From Brevibacterium pigmentatum (GTDB taxonomy: Bacteria; Actinomycetota; Actinomycetes; Actinomycetales; Brevibacteriaceae), in NCBI RefSeq assembly GCF_011617465.1, contig NZ_CP050153.1:248001-312000 (forward strand): a DNA stretch of 64,000 nt, read 5' to 3'. Below, piece by piece: positions 42,232-51,274 of this stretch; position 1 is the stretch's first letter; the number at the start of each line of letters is the position of its first letter. The notes beneath the pieces were generated by a model. The model saw nothing but the letters and a program-made list of their open reading frames with translations, ran no database searches and was not told the origin of the DNA. A program made the position numbers and the translations under genes.

Positions 42232-43784
42232 ATGCCTTTCTGTGTGTGGAGTGTGCTGTCTAAAGCGGGGTCAAGGTCGTCGAGCAGATTCTGAGGATCG
42301 GCCGGGGTGGGGCGATAGACACGAATCCGGTGTCCGCGGACGTATCCGATGAGGGCCAGTGCGGCGAGGGCACCGAGGGTGCCGAGAGTGAGCGCAGTGA
42401 ATGGGCCCTGTGCGACGCCCCACTCGTCGAGGAAGTTGTACTCTTGCCCGAACAGTCGATCGAGCGTGCCGGGGAAGATCGCGACCCAGGATCCGAGCAG
42501 GATCCAGAGGAAGGCGATGCCGCCGAGGATGGTGAATCCGACATTGCCGACGGGCACTCGGAAGGGGCGTTCGATATCGGGATGCTTCCACCGCAGTTTG
42601 ATGGCTGCGGGAATGATGAGCAGGTAGCTGAGCAGGAAAGTGGAGATGGAGATCGAGAGGACGACCCCGAATAGTGCACCGGCGTCGCCGCTGAGCTGCA
42701 TGGCTGCGATGAGGAAGACCGTGGCGACGATGCCCGAGAGCAGATTGACGTTGACCGGGGTGCCGAGGGTGCGAGAGATCTTGCCGAAGAAGCCGCCAAA
42801 GAACGCGCCGTCTGCCGCGGTCAGTGCCTGCATTCGATCGCTCATGATCATCCAGGCCGCGCCTTGGGAGGCGAGGATGATGACGAACATCAGCGCTGCG
42901 AGCACGACCATGATGTCGGCGGCGGGACCGTAGACGGTGAACACCGTCTGCACGGCGTCGAGGAGGCCGCCGATGCCCGTGATCGTCTCGGTCGGCAACA
43001 CGAGCAGCATGGCGAGGACCGGCAGGAGATAGCAGAGCGCGGAGATGATACCGGAGCGTGCGATCGCGACGGGGATGTCCTTCTTCGGGTTCTTCATCTC
43101 GTCCGAGGCGCTGTTCGAGGCCTCGAACCCGAGGTAGGAGAAGAGCAGGAGCGGCACAAGCCCGAGGAAACCGCCGAGGCTGGGGCTGAAGTCCGAGAGG
43201 TGAAGTGGCTGAACGCCGTGCTGGGCGGCATAGATGATCGTGGTGAAGAGGAAGAACGCAATGAAGATGACCTTGAGCACGCCGCCGAGTGTGGGCAGCC
43301 ACTTCGCCTTCGCCAGAGACAGGATCGCCGCGATCACCGTGATCCAGATGAAGACGATCTTGAAGATCCAATCGCCGATCGACCCGGCCTCGAGCGGGCT
43401 GACGAACTGGTTCCATGTGCCGGTGGCGAGGAACGCCATCGAACCGCCGACCCATACTGGCTGGGTGACCCAGCTGAGGATCGAGGCGATCGCGCCGAAT
43501 GGCCGGCCGAAAGCTTGGCGGACCCAGATATAGGCTCCGCCCTCACCCACGAAAGTGCTGCCGGTCTCGGCGAAGACGAGCGCGTAGGGCACGAGGAAGA
43601 AGATCGCGAGGACGAGTGTCCAGGTGAAGGTCTCTGCGCCGAACCCTGCGGTTTCGGCGAGGACCTCGATGCTCAATACCGCCGACATGACGATGAGCAC
43701 GATGTCGAATCGGCCGAGCGTCTTCTTCAGTTGCTGCTTCTGTTCGTCCGCGTATGCGGTCGTCCGTTCAAGGGAAGACACCAT
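42228..43784 (-). CDS. APC-family amino acid/amine permease
   Basis: A 518-residue, roughly twelve-helix APC superfamily permease, close in layout to glutamate/GABA or amine:cation exchangers. TM1 has FDIVLIVMSAVLSIEVLAETAGFGAE, and the GEGGAYIWVRQAFGRPFG loop and FSYLGFEASNSASDEMKNPKKDIP are conserved APC elements. It presumably imports the amine that the coupled oxidase degrades. AAGGAGG lies three bases from ATG 43784 and six from the adjacent GTG 43781, so the true start may be the GTG. It is divergent from the TetR gene with a palindromic control region between. Confidence 0.9.
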   Translation of the reverse strand: MVSSLERTTAYADEQKQQLKKTLGRFDIVLIVMSAVLSIEVLAETAGFGAETFTWTLVLAIFFLVPYALVFAETGSTFVGEGGAYIWVRQAFGRPFGAIASILSWVTQPVWVGGSMAFLATGTWNQFVSPLEAGSIGDWIFKIVFIWITVIAAILSLAKAKWLPTLGGVLKVIFIAFFLFTTIIYAAQHGVQPLHLSDFSPSLGGFLGLVPLLLFSYLGFEASNSASDEMKNPKKDIPVAIARSGIISALCYLLPVLAMLLVLPTETITGIGGLLDAVQTVFTVYGPAADIMVVLAALMFVIILASQGAAWMIMSDRMQALTAADGAFFGGFFGKISRTLGTPVNVNLLSGIVATVFLIAAMQLSGDAGALFGVVLSISISTFLLSYLLIIPAAIKLRWKHPDIERPFRVPVGNVGFTILGGIAFLWILLGSWVAIFPGTLDRLFGQEYNFLDEWGVAQGPFTALTLGTLGALAALALIGYVRGHRIRVYRPTPADPQNLLDDLDPALDSTLHTQKGI

Positions 43785-43815
43785 CCACCTCCTTGTGAGT
43801 GGGCGTCCGATAGAG

Positions 43816-43839
43816 TTCTTTGTGTTACACCGTAAAGAA
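43816..43839. promoter_or_regulatory. Putative TetR operator for the amine utilisation operon
   Basis: Nested symmetry in the divergent region: TTCTTT (43816-43821) against AAAGAA (43834-43839), and inside it GTGT-T-ACAC (43822-43830) and TTAC-ACC-GTAA (43825-43835). It lies 30-55 bases upstream of the permease start and 80-105 upstream of the TetR start, as expected for an autoregulated TetR system. Confidence 0.45.
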
Positions 43840-43921
43840 TTGCACGGGCCGGCGCCAATTGACAGAGGTACGGCCATACCGATCCGCGTTGGCCTGCATC
43901 ACTTCAGGAGATAATGAGGCC

Positions 43922-44539
43922 ATGGCACGACCGAAGAATCAGGCGGGACGTCGCGCACAGCTAGTGCAGGCGGCCAAGCAGGCAATTGCGAAACGGGGAC
44001 TCAACGGGCTGCGAACCATCGACGTGGCCGCGCACTCAGAACTGGGTGCCGGATCGGTAGCGTACTACTATCCCGACCTCGGAGACCTCGTGCGAGAGGT
44101 GCATGAGGACGCGGTGTCGCGGTTCTACTGGAGTCGCCGCAAGCAGGGAAACGCAGACGACCAGCCGACGACCAGGCTCGCACAGATCATCCGTAGCGGC
44201 ATCCCGCGCTCGCGCGACGACGTCGACTTCCAAGTGCTCAATGAGCTGCATACCCATGCATACAGGGATGCATTCCACGCAGAGCTCATGGCGGAGATGT
44301 ACCGCCTAGAAGTCTCGCTCTATGCCGCCGTCCTCAGCGAGGGCGTCGATGCGGGCAACTTCACGATGACCCTACCCGTGGAGACTGCCGCGAGTAACCT
44401 CGTGGCTCTCGAAGACGCATACGGATTGCACTTCATGGGAGGAACACCGCTCAACGCGGATGACATCTTCCGGCTCATCGCCGCCAACGCCGAGGCTCTG
44501 ACCGGGTGCAGTCTGGTCGAAACGACAATGGCGCGGTGA
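43922..44539 (+). CDS. TetR-family regulator of amine utilisation
   Basis: A 205-residue TetR repressor. The helix-turn-helix is at about residues 10-55: AKQAIAKRGLNGLRTIDVAAHSELGAGSVAYYYPDLGDLV. The C-terminal two thirds is the helical ligand domain. The ATG at 43922 follows an AGGAG and a closer GAGG; the frame is open upstream across the promoter region, which I discount. It is divergent from the permease/amine oxidase operon and convergent with the aldehyde dehydrogenase, so amine-responsive repression is the obvious model. Its last bases form one arm of a terminator. Confidence 0.87.
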   Translation: MARPKNQAGRRAQLVQAAKQAIAKRGLNGLRTIDVAAHSELGAGSVAYYYPDLGDLVREVHEDAVSRFYWSRRKQGNADDQPTTRLAQIIRSGIPRSRDDVDFQVLNELHTHAYRDAFHAELMAEMYRLEVSLYAAVLSEGVDAGNFTMTLPVETAASNLVALEDAYGLHFMGGTPLNADDIFRLIAANAEALTGCSLVETTMAR

Positions 44540-44583
44540 ACCGGCGTCCACCCGAACAGGAGTGGTTGCCGGTTCACCGCGCC
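44530..44583 (+). terminator. Terminator overlapping the TetR stop codon
   Basis: A perfect 16-bp stem (44530-44545 with 44568-44583) around a 22-base loop. The left arm includes the last codons and stop of the TetR gene. No T-run follows. Confidence 0.7.
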
Positions 44584-44620
44584 GAGAATGGACTTTAATG
44601 TCGGTGGGTCTTGCAGAAGC

Positions 44621-44637
44621 GGGGGTGTTTCACCCCC
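44621..44637 (-). terminator. Hairpin at the aldehyde dehydrogenase stop codon
   Basis: GGGGGTG-TTT-CACCCCC, a 7-bp perfect stem with a 3-base loop that spans the TGA of the leftward aldehyde dehydrogenase gene. Probably a terminator for that transcript. Confidence 0.55.
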
Positions 44638-46150
44638 ACTGCATCCAGGTGGTTTTGAAGTCCGAGTAGTTCTCCAAAGCGTGGACCGAAAGGTCACGTC
44701 CGAAGCCGGACTGTTTGAATCCCCCGAAGGGTGTGGTGAAGCCTAAGGCGTCGACGGTGTTGACCGAGACGGTTCCGGCGACTAGGCGCGCGGAGACTCG
44801 ATGTGCCCGAGCCATGCTGCCCGTCCACAGCGCTGCAGCCAGACCGTAGGGCGTCTCGTTGGCCCTCGCGATGGCCTCCTCCTCGGAGTCGAAGGGAGTA
44901 ACGAGGGCGACGGGTCCGAAGATTTCGTGGCTGTACAGGCGGTGGTCCGCCGGCAGGTTGGTGATGATCGTCGGATCGATGAAGGTGCGGCGGCCGTTGA
45001 TCGCCGGACGATTGCCGCCCTGGACGATGGTGCCGTCTGCGCGGGCCTCTTCGATGCACTCCCACACTTCGTCGGCGTGCTTCTCGGATACGAGGCAGCC
45101 GATCGCGGAGGAAGGATCGAGCGGATCCCCGGGCTGAAAGTTCTCGGCCGCGTCCTCGAGAAGATGGACGAACTCTTCGTACACAGGGCGTTCGACGAAG
45201 ATCCGCGAGGTGGCCGAACAGACCTCGCCCTGGTTGTAGAAGATGCCGAAGGCCGCCTTCTGGGCCGCGGCGGTCAGGTCATCGGTGTCGGCGAAGATGA
45301 CGTTCGCGCTTTTGCCTCCGGCTTCGAGGGCCAATCGCTTCATGTTGGACTCCCCGGCGTAGACCTGGAGCTGCTTGGCGACCTCGGTGGACCCGGTGAA
45401 GCCGAGCATGTCCACGTCCATGTGCCGGCCAAGCGCGGATCCGACGACCGAGCCCCGACCGGGCACGACGTTGAGGATGCCCGCGGGCAGTCCCGCCTCG
45501 GCAGCGATCTCGGCCAGCAGCAGGATCGAATGCGAAGCCTCGACCGGCGGTTTGACGACCAGCGCATTGCCGGCAGCCAGCGCGGGCGCGATCTTCCACG
45601 TCGCGATCTCCAGCGGATAGTTCCACGGCACGATAACCCCGATGACGCCCAGTGGTTCGCGGGTGACGAGCGCCGTCGAGCCGGCCGGAGTCACCGGAAT
45701 CTCGTCGCTGAGCTTCTCGATCGCTTCGCCGTAGAAACGGAACAGAGCAGCTGCACCCGGGGCGTCGATCGTCGAGGACTCACCGATCGGTTTGCCCATG
45801 TCGAGCGTGTCGAGAAGGGCGAATTCATCCGACCGCGCTTCGATGAGCTCGGCCAGGCGCAGCAGCACCTCACGCCGATGTGTCGCCGAGGCACGCGACC
45901 ACTCGCCGGTGTCGAAGGCGGCGCGAGCGCTCGCCACCGCCGCATCGACATCGGAGGCGTCGCCGAGGTGGAGCTGGGAGATCACTTCACCGGTGGCTGG
46001 GTTCGTCTTCGGATGGGTCTGTCCTGAACGTGCATCGACACGTCGCCCGTCGATGACGGGCCGTCCGTCGATGGTCAGCGCCGCAGCTGCGGCCTGCCAC
46101 TCGGCCAGGGTGCTCGGTCGGGTCGGGGTGTCGGTCAGAGTCGCGGTCAT
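44630..46150 (-). CDS. NAD(P)-dependent aldehyde dehydrogenase
   Basis: A 506-residue ALDH superfamily enzyme. Key parts are VPWNYPLEIATWKIAPALAAGN, the GSTEVAK cofactor loop, the general base E276 in LEAGGK and the nucleophile C311 in NQGEVCSA. It oxidises aldehydes to acids; placed one regulator away from the amine oxidase, phenylacetaldehyde, 4-hydroxyphenylacetaldehyde or aminoaldehydes are likely. AAGGAG seven bases before ATG 46150 sets the start, though the frame extends to 46288. An MHS transporter is encoded about 50 bases upstream on the same strand, so the two are cotranscribed. Confidence 0.93.
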   Translation of the reverse strand: MTATLTDTPTRPSTLAEWQAAAAALTIDGRPVIDGRRVDARSGQTHPKTNPATGEVISQLHLGDASDVDAAVASARAAFDTGEWSRASATHRREVLLRLAELIEARSDEFALLDTLDMGKPIGESSTIDAPGAAALFRFYGEAIEKLSDEIPVTPAGSTALVTREPLGVIGVIVPWNYPLEIATWKIAPALAAGNALVVKPPVEASHSILLLAEIAAEAGLPAGILNVVPGRGSVVGSALGRHMDVDMLGFTGSTEVAKQLQVYAGESNMKRLALEAGGKSANVIFADTDDLTAAAQKAAFGIFYNQGEVCSATSRIFVERPVYEEFVHLLEDAAENFQPGDPLDPSSAIGCLVSEKHADEVWECIEEARADGTIVQGGNRPAINGRRTFIDPTIITNLPADHRLYSHEIFGPVALVTPFDSEEEAIARANETPYGLAAALWTGSMARAHRVSARLVAGTVSVNTVDALGFTTPFGGFKQSGFGRDLSVHALENYSDFKTTWMQWG

Positions 46151-46202
46151 GGCAGGTCTCCTTCGAGTGTGGGGCGGAAAGCGAGTGGGTAAGTGACCGC
46201 GG

Positions 46203-47603
46203 TCAGCGGTCGCTTGAGGGTTCGACGGGCGGCGGGGTGGGGTGCACTGCCGGGGCTGCCGCTTCGTCGACCGAATTTGACGCCTCATCGATGTCGTCGG
46301 AGTGCAACAGGTTGATGCCGCGGGTCTCCGGCAGCGAGGCGACGGTGACGATGCCGATGACTCCGACGACGGCGAGGAACCAACCGGGGCTCAACGTGCT
46401 GCCGGTGGTATCGATGAGCCAGGTGAGGATATACGGGGCGGTGCCGGCGAAGAGTGCGGCTGTGAGGGCATAGGCGATGGACAGCCCCGTCTGCCTCGTC
46501 CGGGTCGGGAAGAGCTCGACCACGGTGGCGGCGTGGGTGCCGAGGATGATCGCGAGGATGAAGGCCAGCCCGAAGGTCGACACGAACGACGCCCACGGGT
46601 AGTCCGCGCCCATGAGGAGGAACAGCGGCACGGAGAGGACGGTGAGTGCGATCGCCGCGGTCATGAGCACGGGCTTGCGTCCGAAACGGTCGGACGCGAT
46701 TCCCGCCAAGGGGACGATGACGAGTCCGAGCGCCGAAGCTAAGGTCGACAGCAGCGCCGCCCGCCCGGGTTCGATGCCCACGGCGGTCTCCTGATAGGTG
46801 AGCAGGTAGACGAGGACGACGTAGAAGGTGACGTTCATGAACGTCTCCATCCCGCAGGTCTGGAGGAACTGCTTGGGATTGCGTTTGAACACCTCACGCA
46901 GGGGCGCCTCGGCGACGGTTTCCATCTTCTGCAGCGCCTCGAATTCCGGGGTGTCCTCGATTTTCCGGCGGATGTAGAGGCCGATGAAGCCCAGAGGCAC
47001 AGTGATGAGGAACGGGATTCTCCAGCCCCATTCGTTCACCTGGTCGGGAGTGAGTGCCTGGTTGAGGAGGAATACGACGAAGGATGCGAGCAGGAACCCG
47101 GCCAGGGAGCCCACCTCGAGCCAGCTGCAGCCGAAGCCGCGCCGCCTCGGCGGTGAGAACTCACCGAGGAAGGCCGCCGCACTGCCGAATTCGCCACCGG
47201 CGGCCAGCCCCTGCACGATGCGAGTGACGATGAGGAGGATCGGAGCGAGCATACCGATCGTCGCGTAGGTCGGCAGCAGCCCGAGCGCGAGCGTCGAGAG
47301 AGCCATGGCGAGGATGACCAGCGACAGGGTGTGCTTGCGGCCGAGTTTGTCTCCGAGTCGGCCGAAGATGATAGCGCCGATCGGACGGACGAGGAATGAA
47401 ACCGCGAAGACGGCAAAAGTGGCGAGCAGTCCTGCGGTGCTGTCCTCCTCGGGGAAGAAGATCGATGCGATCGTCGTGGCCATATAAGCGTAGACGGCCC
47501 AGTCGAACCAGTGGACGAGGACGCCGATGGAGCCGGCGACTACGCTCTTCTGCAGGCCCTTCTTATAGGCCAGCCCCTCGATGTTCTGCTTGTCACCTGA
47601 CAT
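46203..47603 (-). CDS. MFS transporter, MHS family
   Basis: A 466-residue twelve-helix MHS-type symporter (ShiA/ProP relatives): GVLVHWFDWAVYAYMATTIA in TM1, GRLGDKLGRKHTL after TM2 and ASDRFGRKPVLM after TM8. AAAGGAGG eight bases upstream supports the start. The C-terminal 40 residues are acidic then Pro-rich and cytoplasmic. It probably carries an organic acid or amine-related metabolite; the closest functional links are the aldehyde dehydrogenase downstream and the M20 amidohydrolase upstream, all on one strand. Confidence 0.9.
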   Translation of the reverse strand: MSGDKQNIEGLAYKKGLQKSVVAGSIGVLVHWFDWAVYAYMATTIASIFFPEEDSTAGLLATFAVFAVSFLVRPIGAIIFGRLGDKLGRKHTLSLVILAMALSTLALGLLPTYATIGMLAPILLIVTRIVQGLAAGGEFGSAAAFLGEFSPPRRRGFGCSWLEVGSLAGFLLASFVVFLLNQALTPDQVNEWGWRIPFLITVPLGFIGLYIRRKIEDTPEFEALQKMETVAEAPLREVFKRNPKQFLQTCGMETFMNVTFYVVLVYLLTYQETAVGIEPGRAALLSTLASALGLVIVPLAGIASDRFGRKPVLMTAAIALTVLSVPLFLLMGADYPWASFVSTFGLAFILAIILGTHAATVVELFPTRTRQTGLSIAYALTAALFAGTAPYILTWLIDTTGSTLSPGWFLAVVGVIGIVTVASLPETRGINLLHSDDIDEASNSVDEAAAPAVHPTPPPVEPSSDR

Positions 47604-47693
47604 GTCCGAATCCTCCTTTGGATACGTGCCCGCCGGCAGTGTGCCGGTGGCTTCGGCTCGATGAACCGACTACAGCTCATTTCATGCGTGCGG

Positions 47694-48854
47694 CTATTGC
47701 CGGACCGCCGATTTGGTGCGGCGGTCACTGACGTCTGCGGCCGTCCAGGCCAGTGCCGTGGCGCCGTCGAGGAGTGTGCGTTCGGCCGTCTCGCCGATGC
47801 AGGACTCGGCGAACGCCGCCTGGTGGTTGCTGGCCTCGCCGCCCACACCGATGTAGGGGTGGATAGCGTCGACGATCTGAGAGACATTGCCCATGTCCGT
47901 CGAGGCACGGTTCATCGTCGCGGCGACAGGGTCGACATCGAAGGTCCGGCCCAGTGCTTCGGCGTTGAATCGGTAGTACTCAAGTGCTGCCTCATCGGTA
48001 CGCATTTCCGAGTAGCGGCGGCTCTCCGGGGTGATGGTCAGCTCGGCCCCGGTGGCCAGGGCTCCGGCTTCGAAACAGTTGACGACCTTCTTCTCGACGT
48101 CCAGCAGTTCGTCGGTCGTCTCGGCGCGTACGTACCAGCGGCCTTCGGTCTTCTCGGGAATTGCGTTGGGAGCCTCGCCGCCGTTCGTCATCACCCCGTG
48201 GACACGCACGGTCTTCGGCAGCTGCTGACGCAGGAGGCCGAGGGCCACCTGTGCGATGAGGAATGCATCATTGGCGTTGATGCCGCGCTCGGGATAAGCG
48301 GCCGCATGAGCGGCGCGCCCGGTATATTCGACGTGCCAGTGAGTGACGGCGAAGGGTTCAGCCTCGGCGACGTCGACGGGTGCCGGATGAGCCATGAGCG
48401 CGAAGTCGAGTTCGGTGAAGGCCCCGCGGTCGAGCAGTTCGATCTTGCCGCCGCCGCCCTCTTCGGCCGGGGTGCCGATAACTTCGACGGTGATGCCGAG
48501 CTCCGCGGCCGCCTCGGCGAGGCCGATCGCCCCGCCGACGCTCATCGCTGCGATGAGGTTGTGGCCGCAGGCGTGACCGAGGCCGGGCAGGGCGTCGTAC
48601 TCTGCGAGGAAGCCGACGGTGAACTCACCGGTTCCGTACGTGGCGCGGAACGCGGTTTCGAGCCCGAGGTAGGGGCGTTCGACGGTGAAGTCGTGCTCGG
48701 CCAGGACCTCGGCGACGGCGGCCGAGGAGCGGAACTCCTGCCAACCGAGCTCGGGTTCGTCGTGGAGGAAATTCGACAGCTCGATGAGCCGTGAGGCAAC
48801 CTCGGTGATCCGGGCGGCGACTCGATCTTTGACTGCGGTTGCCGCGTCGTTCAT
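47694..48854 (-). CDS. M20 family amidohydrolase/peptidase (AbgB-like)
   Basis: A 386-residue M20 metallo-amidohydrolase of the p-aminobenzoyl-glutamate hydrolase/AbgB type. The zinc motif is AEYDALPGLGHACGHN near residues 87-102, and the catalytic Glu pair is in GTPAEEGGGGK near 132-142. The lid domain carries HWHVEYTGRAAHAAAYPERGINA. It cleaves N-acyl amino acids or dipeptide-like amides. Its ATG overlaps the DUF1028 stop as ATGA, so both are coupled. It is third in the RidA, DUF1028, M20 operon. The AbgT transporter at 55.5-57.1 kb is of the family that imports such substrates. Confidence 0.9.
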   Translation of the reverse strand: MNDAATAVKDRVAARITEVASRLIELSNFLHDEPELGWQEFRSSAAVAEVLAEHDFTVERPYLGLETAFRATYGTGEFTVGFLAEYDALPGLGHACGHNLIAAMSVGGAIGLAEAAAELGITVEVIGTPAEEGGGGKIELLDRGAFTELDFALMAHPAPVDVAEAEPFAVTHWHVEYTGRAAHAAAYPERGINANDAFLIAQVALGLLRQQLPKTVRVHGVMTNGGEAPNAIPEKTEGRWYVRAETTDELLDVEKKVVNCFEAGALATGAELTITPESRRYSEMRTDEAALEYYRFNAEALGRTFDVDPVAATMNRASTDMGNVSQIVDAIHPYIGVGGEASNHQAAFAESCIGETAERTLLDGATALAWTAADVSDRRTKSAVRQ

Positions 48855-49534
48855 CGGTCGTCTCCGGGGACACCGTACGACGGTGAGGCGGCCGGATCGA
48901 GGCCGCGAGTGATGTAATCGTCGCGCTGCGGCATCCAGATGTCGAGAAGGCGGCCGAGTTGTCCGATCGGATCCTCGTCGGCCCAATCGACGCGCAGGTC
49001 GGTGACCCTCCAGCCGGAGCCGTTGACCACGGACAGGCCGGCGGAGTGGACGGGTCCGGCTTCGCCGCCGGCGGCCATCGCTGCTTCGAAGGCTGCAAAT
49101 AGTCGTTCTTCGAGACGACCGGTGGCAGACAGCGCGGTCTCGACGAAGGCGTCAAGGACGGTCAGGTCGGCGAGCATGTTGCCTCCGGCCACGGCGTTGG
49201 TCTCGGTGCGGGTGCCGAAGATGCCGAGTGCCTGTGCGCCCGAGTGCGCCGCGGTGTTCCCGGCCGCGTCGATGACGAGCAGCTGCCGAAAGTCGATCGC
49301 GGTCGGATCGGCAGCAGCGACGACGGCGTCGAGTGCCGACTTCGCGTCTTTGCCAGCGCGCATCTCATCGAGGATGGCCGGACCGAGCCGGGGGTCGGTG
49401 ATGTTCTGGGAGTTCACCCCGCCGATCCCGTCGGCCAGACTGATGCAGCGTGCGGCGACGGCCGGTGAGGACGAGGAGATGGCAGAGCCGAACTCCCCGG
49501 TTTCGGGATCGTGGAGGAGCAGCGAGAAGGTCAC
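48851..49534 (-). CDS. DUF1028 family protein (Ntn-hydrolase-like)
   Basis: A 227-residue DUF1028 protein: MTFSLLLHDPETGEFGSAISSSSPAVAARC at the start, then GGVNSQNITDPRLGPAILDEMRAG and VAGGNMLA. The fold is related to Ntn hydrolases, but the function is unproven. The GTG start at 49534 overlaps the RidA stop (GTGA), and the stop overlaps the M20 ATG (ATGA), so it is made in fixed ratio with both. The frame is open upstream to 49669, but that lies inside ridA. The grouping suggests a step in breaking down an amide or peptide-like compound. Confidence 0.88.
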   Translation of the reverse strand: MTFSLLLHDPETGEFGSAISSSSPAVAARCISLADGIGGVNSQNITDPRLGPAILDEMRAGKDAKSALDAVVAAADPTAIDFRQLLVIDAAGNTAAHSGAQALGIFGTRTETNAVAGGNMLADLTVLDAFVETALSATGRLEERLFAAFEAAMAAGGEAGPVHSAGLSVVNGSGWRVTDLRVDWADEDPIGQLGRLLDIWMPQRDDYITRGLDPAASPSYGVPGDDR

Positions 49535-49983
49535 TGGGCCACCTCGTTCCGTCCCGCCTCGGCGGAGTTGCTGATGACAGCGGTGGCGTCGATCTCGACG
49601 AGCCACTCGGGGCGAGCCAGGGCTTGGACGACGATACCGGTCGAGACGGGGTAGACGCCCTTGAGCCACTTGCCCATGGTCCGGTAGACATCTTCGCGGT
49701 AGCGGGGGTCGATGATGTAGACGGTGACTTTGACGATGTCGGCGAGGCTGCTGCCGGCTTCTTCGAGCAGCATTGCGATGTTCGCCATCGCTTTCTCCGT
49801 CTGGGCAGTGACATCACCGATGCCGACAGACTCTCTGGTGTCCAGATCCTGACCGATCTGTCCGCGGAGGTAGACGACACCGCCGGCGACGACGGCCTGA
49901 CAGAGATCGTTGTCGAGGTTCTGCTCCGGATAGGTGTCCTTGGTGTTGAACATCCTCAGTCGTGTGTGCGTCGGCTCTGCCAT
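49531..49983 (-). CDS. RidA family protein
   Basis: A 150-residue YjgF/YER057c/RidA protein. Typical parts are VVAGGVVYLRGQIGQDL, ANIAMLLEEAGSSLADIVKVTVYI and YPVSTGIVVQALARPEWLVEIDATAVI, including the arginine in the final strand (ARPEW) that binds the substrate carboxylate in RidA. The family deaminates reactive enamine/imine intermediates. GAGGAG seven bases before ATG 49983 fixes the start. It is the first gene of the leftward operon and divergent from a LysR regulator. Confidence 0.92.
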   Translation of the reverse strand: MAEPTHTRLRMFNTKDTYPEQNLDNDLCQAVVAGGVVYLRGQIGQDLDTRESVGIGDVTAQTEKAMANIAMLLEEAGSSLADIVKVTVYIIDPRYREDVYRTMGKWLKGVYPVSTGIVVQALARPEWLVEIDATAVISNSAEAGRNEVAQ

Positions 49984-50046
49984 GGTGCGTCTCCTCGTTG
50001 AGTGAAGCGATCGTTGTCTGCCACCCATTCTCGAGACATTCCATTC

Positions 50047-50092
50047 ATCTGTGAAATAGTTATAATTTAGTCAGAGTATCTACAAAACAGAT
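50047..50092. promoter_or_regulatory. Divergent ridA/LysR control region with consensus -10
   Basis: A perfect TATAAT lies on the + strand at 50061-50066, 48 bases before the LysR start. It is enclosed by the inverted repeat ATCTGT (50047-50052) and ACAGAT (50087-50092). The region is strikingly AT-rich. A LysR protein typically binds here and controls the divergent operon; the exact T-N11-A box is not certain. Confidence 0.5.
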
Positions 50093-50113
50093 TCTTCGTC
50101 ACAGGGAGCCGCA

Positions 50114-51034
50114 ATGGTGCAGAGATTCTCGATCACCCTCACCCAGCTGTCGTACTTCGCCGAGTGCGCGAAGACGCTCAATATGACCGAGGCCAGCCAG
50201 GAGCTCCACATTGCGCAGTCGGCCGTGTCGACGGCGATCAATCAGCTGGAGAAGGCCCTCGGCGCTCCACTGTTCGTGCGCCAGCACTCGAAGGGCCTCG
50301 TGCTGACGTCGGCAGGCGAGAGCCTGCTCCGAGAGACCCGGGAGATCTTCGGACGCATCACCGATGCTGTCGACTCGATCCAGGCCGGCCAGCGGGAGGT
50401 GCGCGGGACCATCGTCATCGCCTGCTTCCAGACGATCGCGCCCTTCCTGCTGCCGCAGCTGCTCCAGCGGCTCGGCGAACGGTACCCCGAACTCAGCGTC
50501 GAGGTCGTCGAAGGTGATCACGAAGAGAGTATCGACGCCCTGCGCAGCGGGCGGGTCGAACTCGCTCTCAATTACGACCTCACCGAATCCGACGGCATCC
50601 GCGCCGAGATCGTCGGCGAGGCCCGTCCGCACGTCATCGTCGGCACCGATCACCGTCTGGCGAGGCGGAAGAAGATCTCGCTCACCGAGCTCGCCGACGA
50701 CGCCTTTGTTGTCCTAGACCTGCCCGACAGTCGCGAGTACTTTCTCAACATCCTCCGTCTGGCCGGAATCACGCCGCACGTGCGCTACCGCAGCTCGAGC
50801 TATGAGACCGTGCGTTCGATGGTCGCTATGGGGCTCGGATACTCAATCCTCAACCAGCGTCCGCGGATCCGACAGACCTACACGGGGGAGCGGACGACGA
50901 TTCTCGAGATCTCCGACTCCGTCCCGACCCTGCACGTGGCCGTGTCGACTTTGGCTCGCTCCGGGCGGACGGCGAAAGTTGCGGCCGTGACGGAGATCGT
51001 CCGCGAGATCCTCGCCGAGGTTGCCCTCGAATAG
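50114..51034 (+). CDS. LysR-family transcriptional regulator
   Basis: A 306-residue LysR regulator. The winged helix is at residues 8-66 (LTQLSYFAECAKTLNMTEASQELHIAQSAVSTAINQLEKALGAPLFVR), followed by the two-lobed periplasmic-binding-like effector domain starting at GTIVIACFQTIAPFLLP. AGGGAG sets the start. Its divergent orientation to ridA, DUF1028 and M20 amidohydrolase genes implies that it activates them in response to a pathway compound. Confidence 0.93.
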   Translation: MVQRFSITLTQLSYFAECAKTLNMTEASQELHIAQSAVSTAINQLEKALGAPLFVRQHSKGLVLTSAGESLLRETREIFGRITDAVDSIQAGQREVRGTIVIACFQTIAPFLLPQLLQRLGERYPELSVEVVEGDHEESIDALRSGRVELALNYDLTESDGIRAEIVGEARPHVIVGTDHRLARRKKISLTELADDAFVVLDLPDSREYFLNILRLAGITPHVRYRSSSYETVRSMVAMGLGYSILNQRPRIRQTYTGERTTILEISDSVPTLHVAVSTLARSGRTAKVAAVTEIVREILAEVALE

Positions 51035-51274
51035 GGGCGGACGTGCCGTCGCCGGGTTGTTCGTGGGGCCCCGGAACGGCGGGCGTGCCAATACGTCGAA
51101 TTGATCGATATCTGAGTACTGCATCTATTCAGTCGATGCAGTGGACCGTGAAGAACTATTGGCAATGCCACTCTCACCTGCGGTTTGCTGGATGGCGTCA
51201 GGGCAACGTTGAAGTTGTTCCCGCCAGCAATGAAGCACGTGCCGCAGCACCGCGGCACCGACGGAAGGGTGTCC

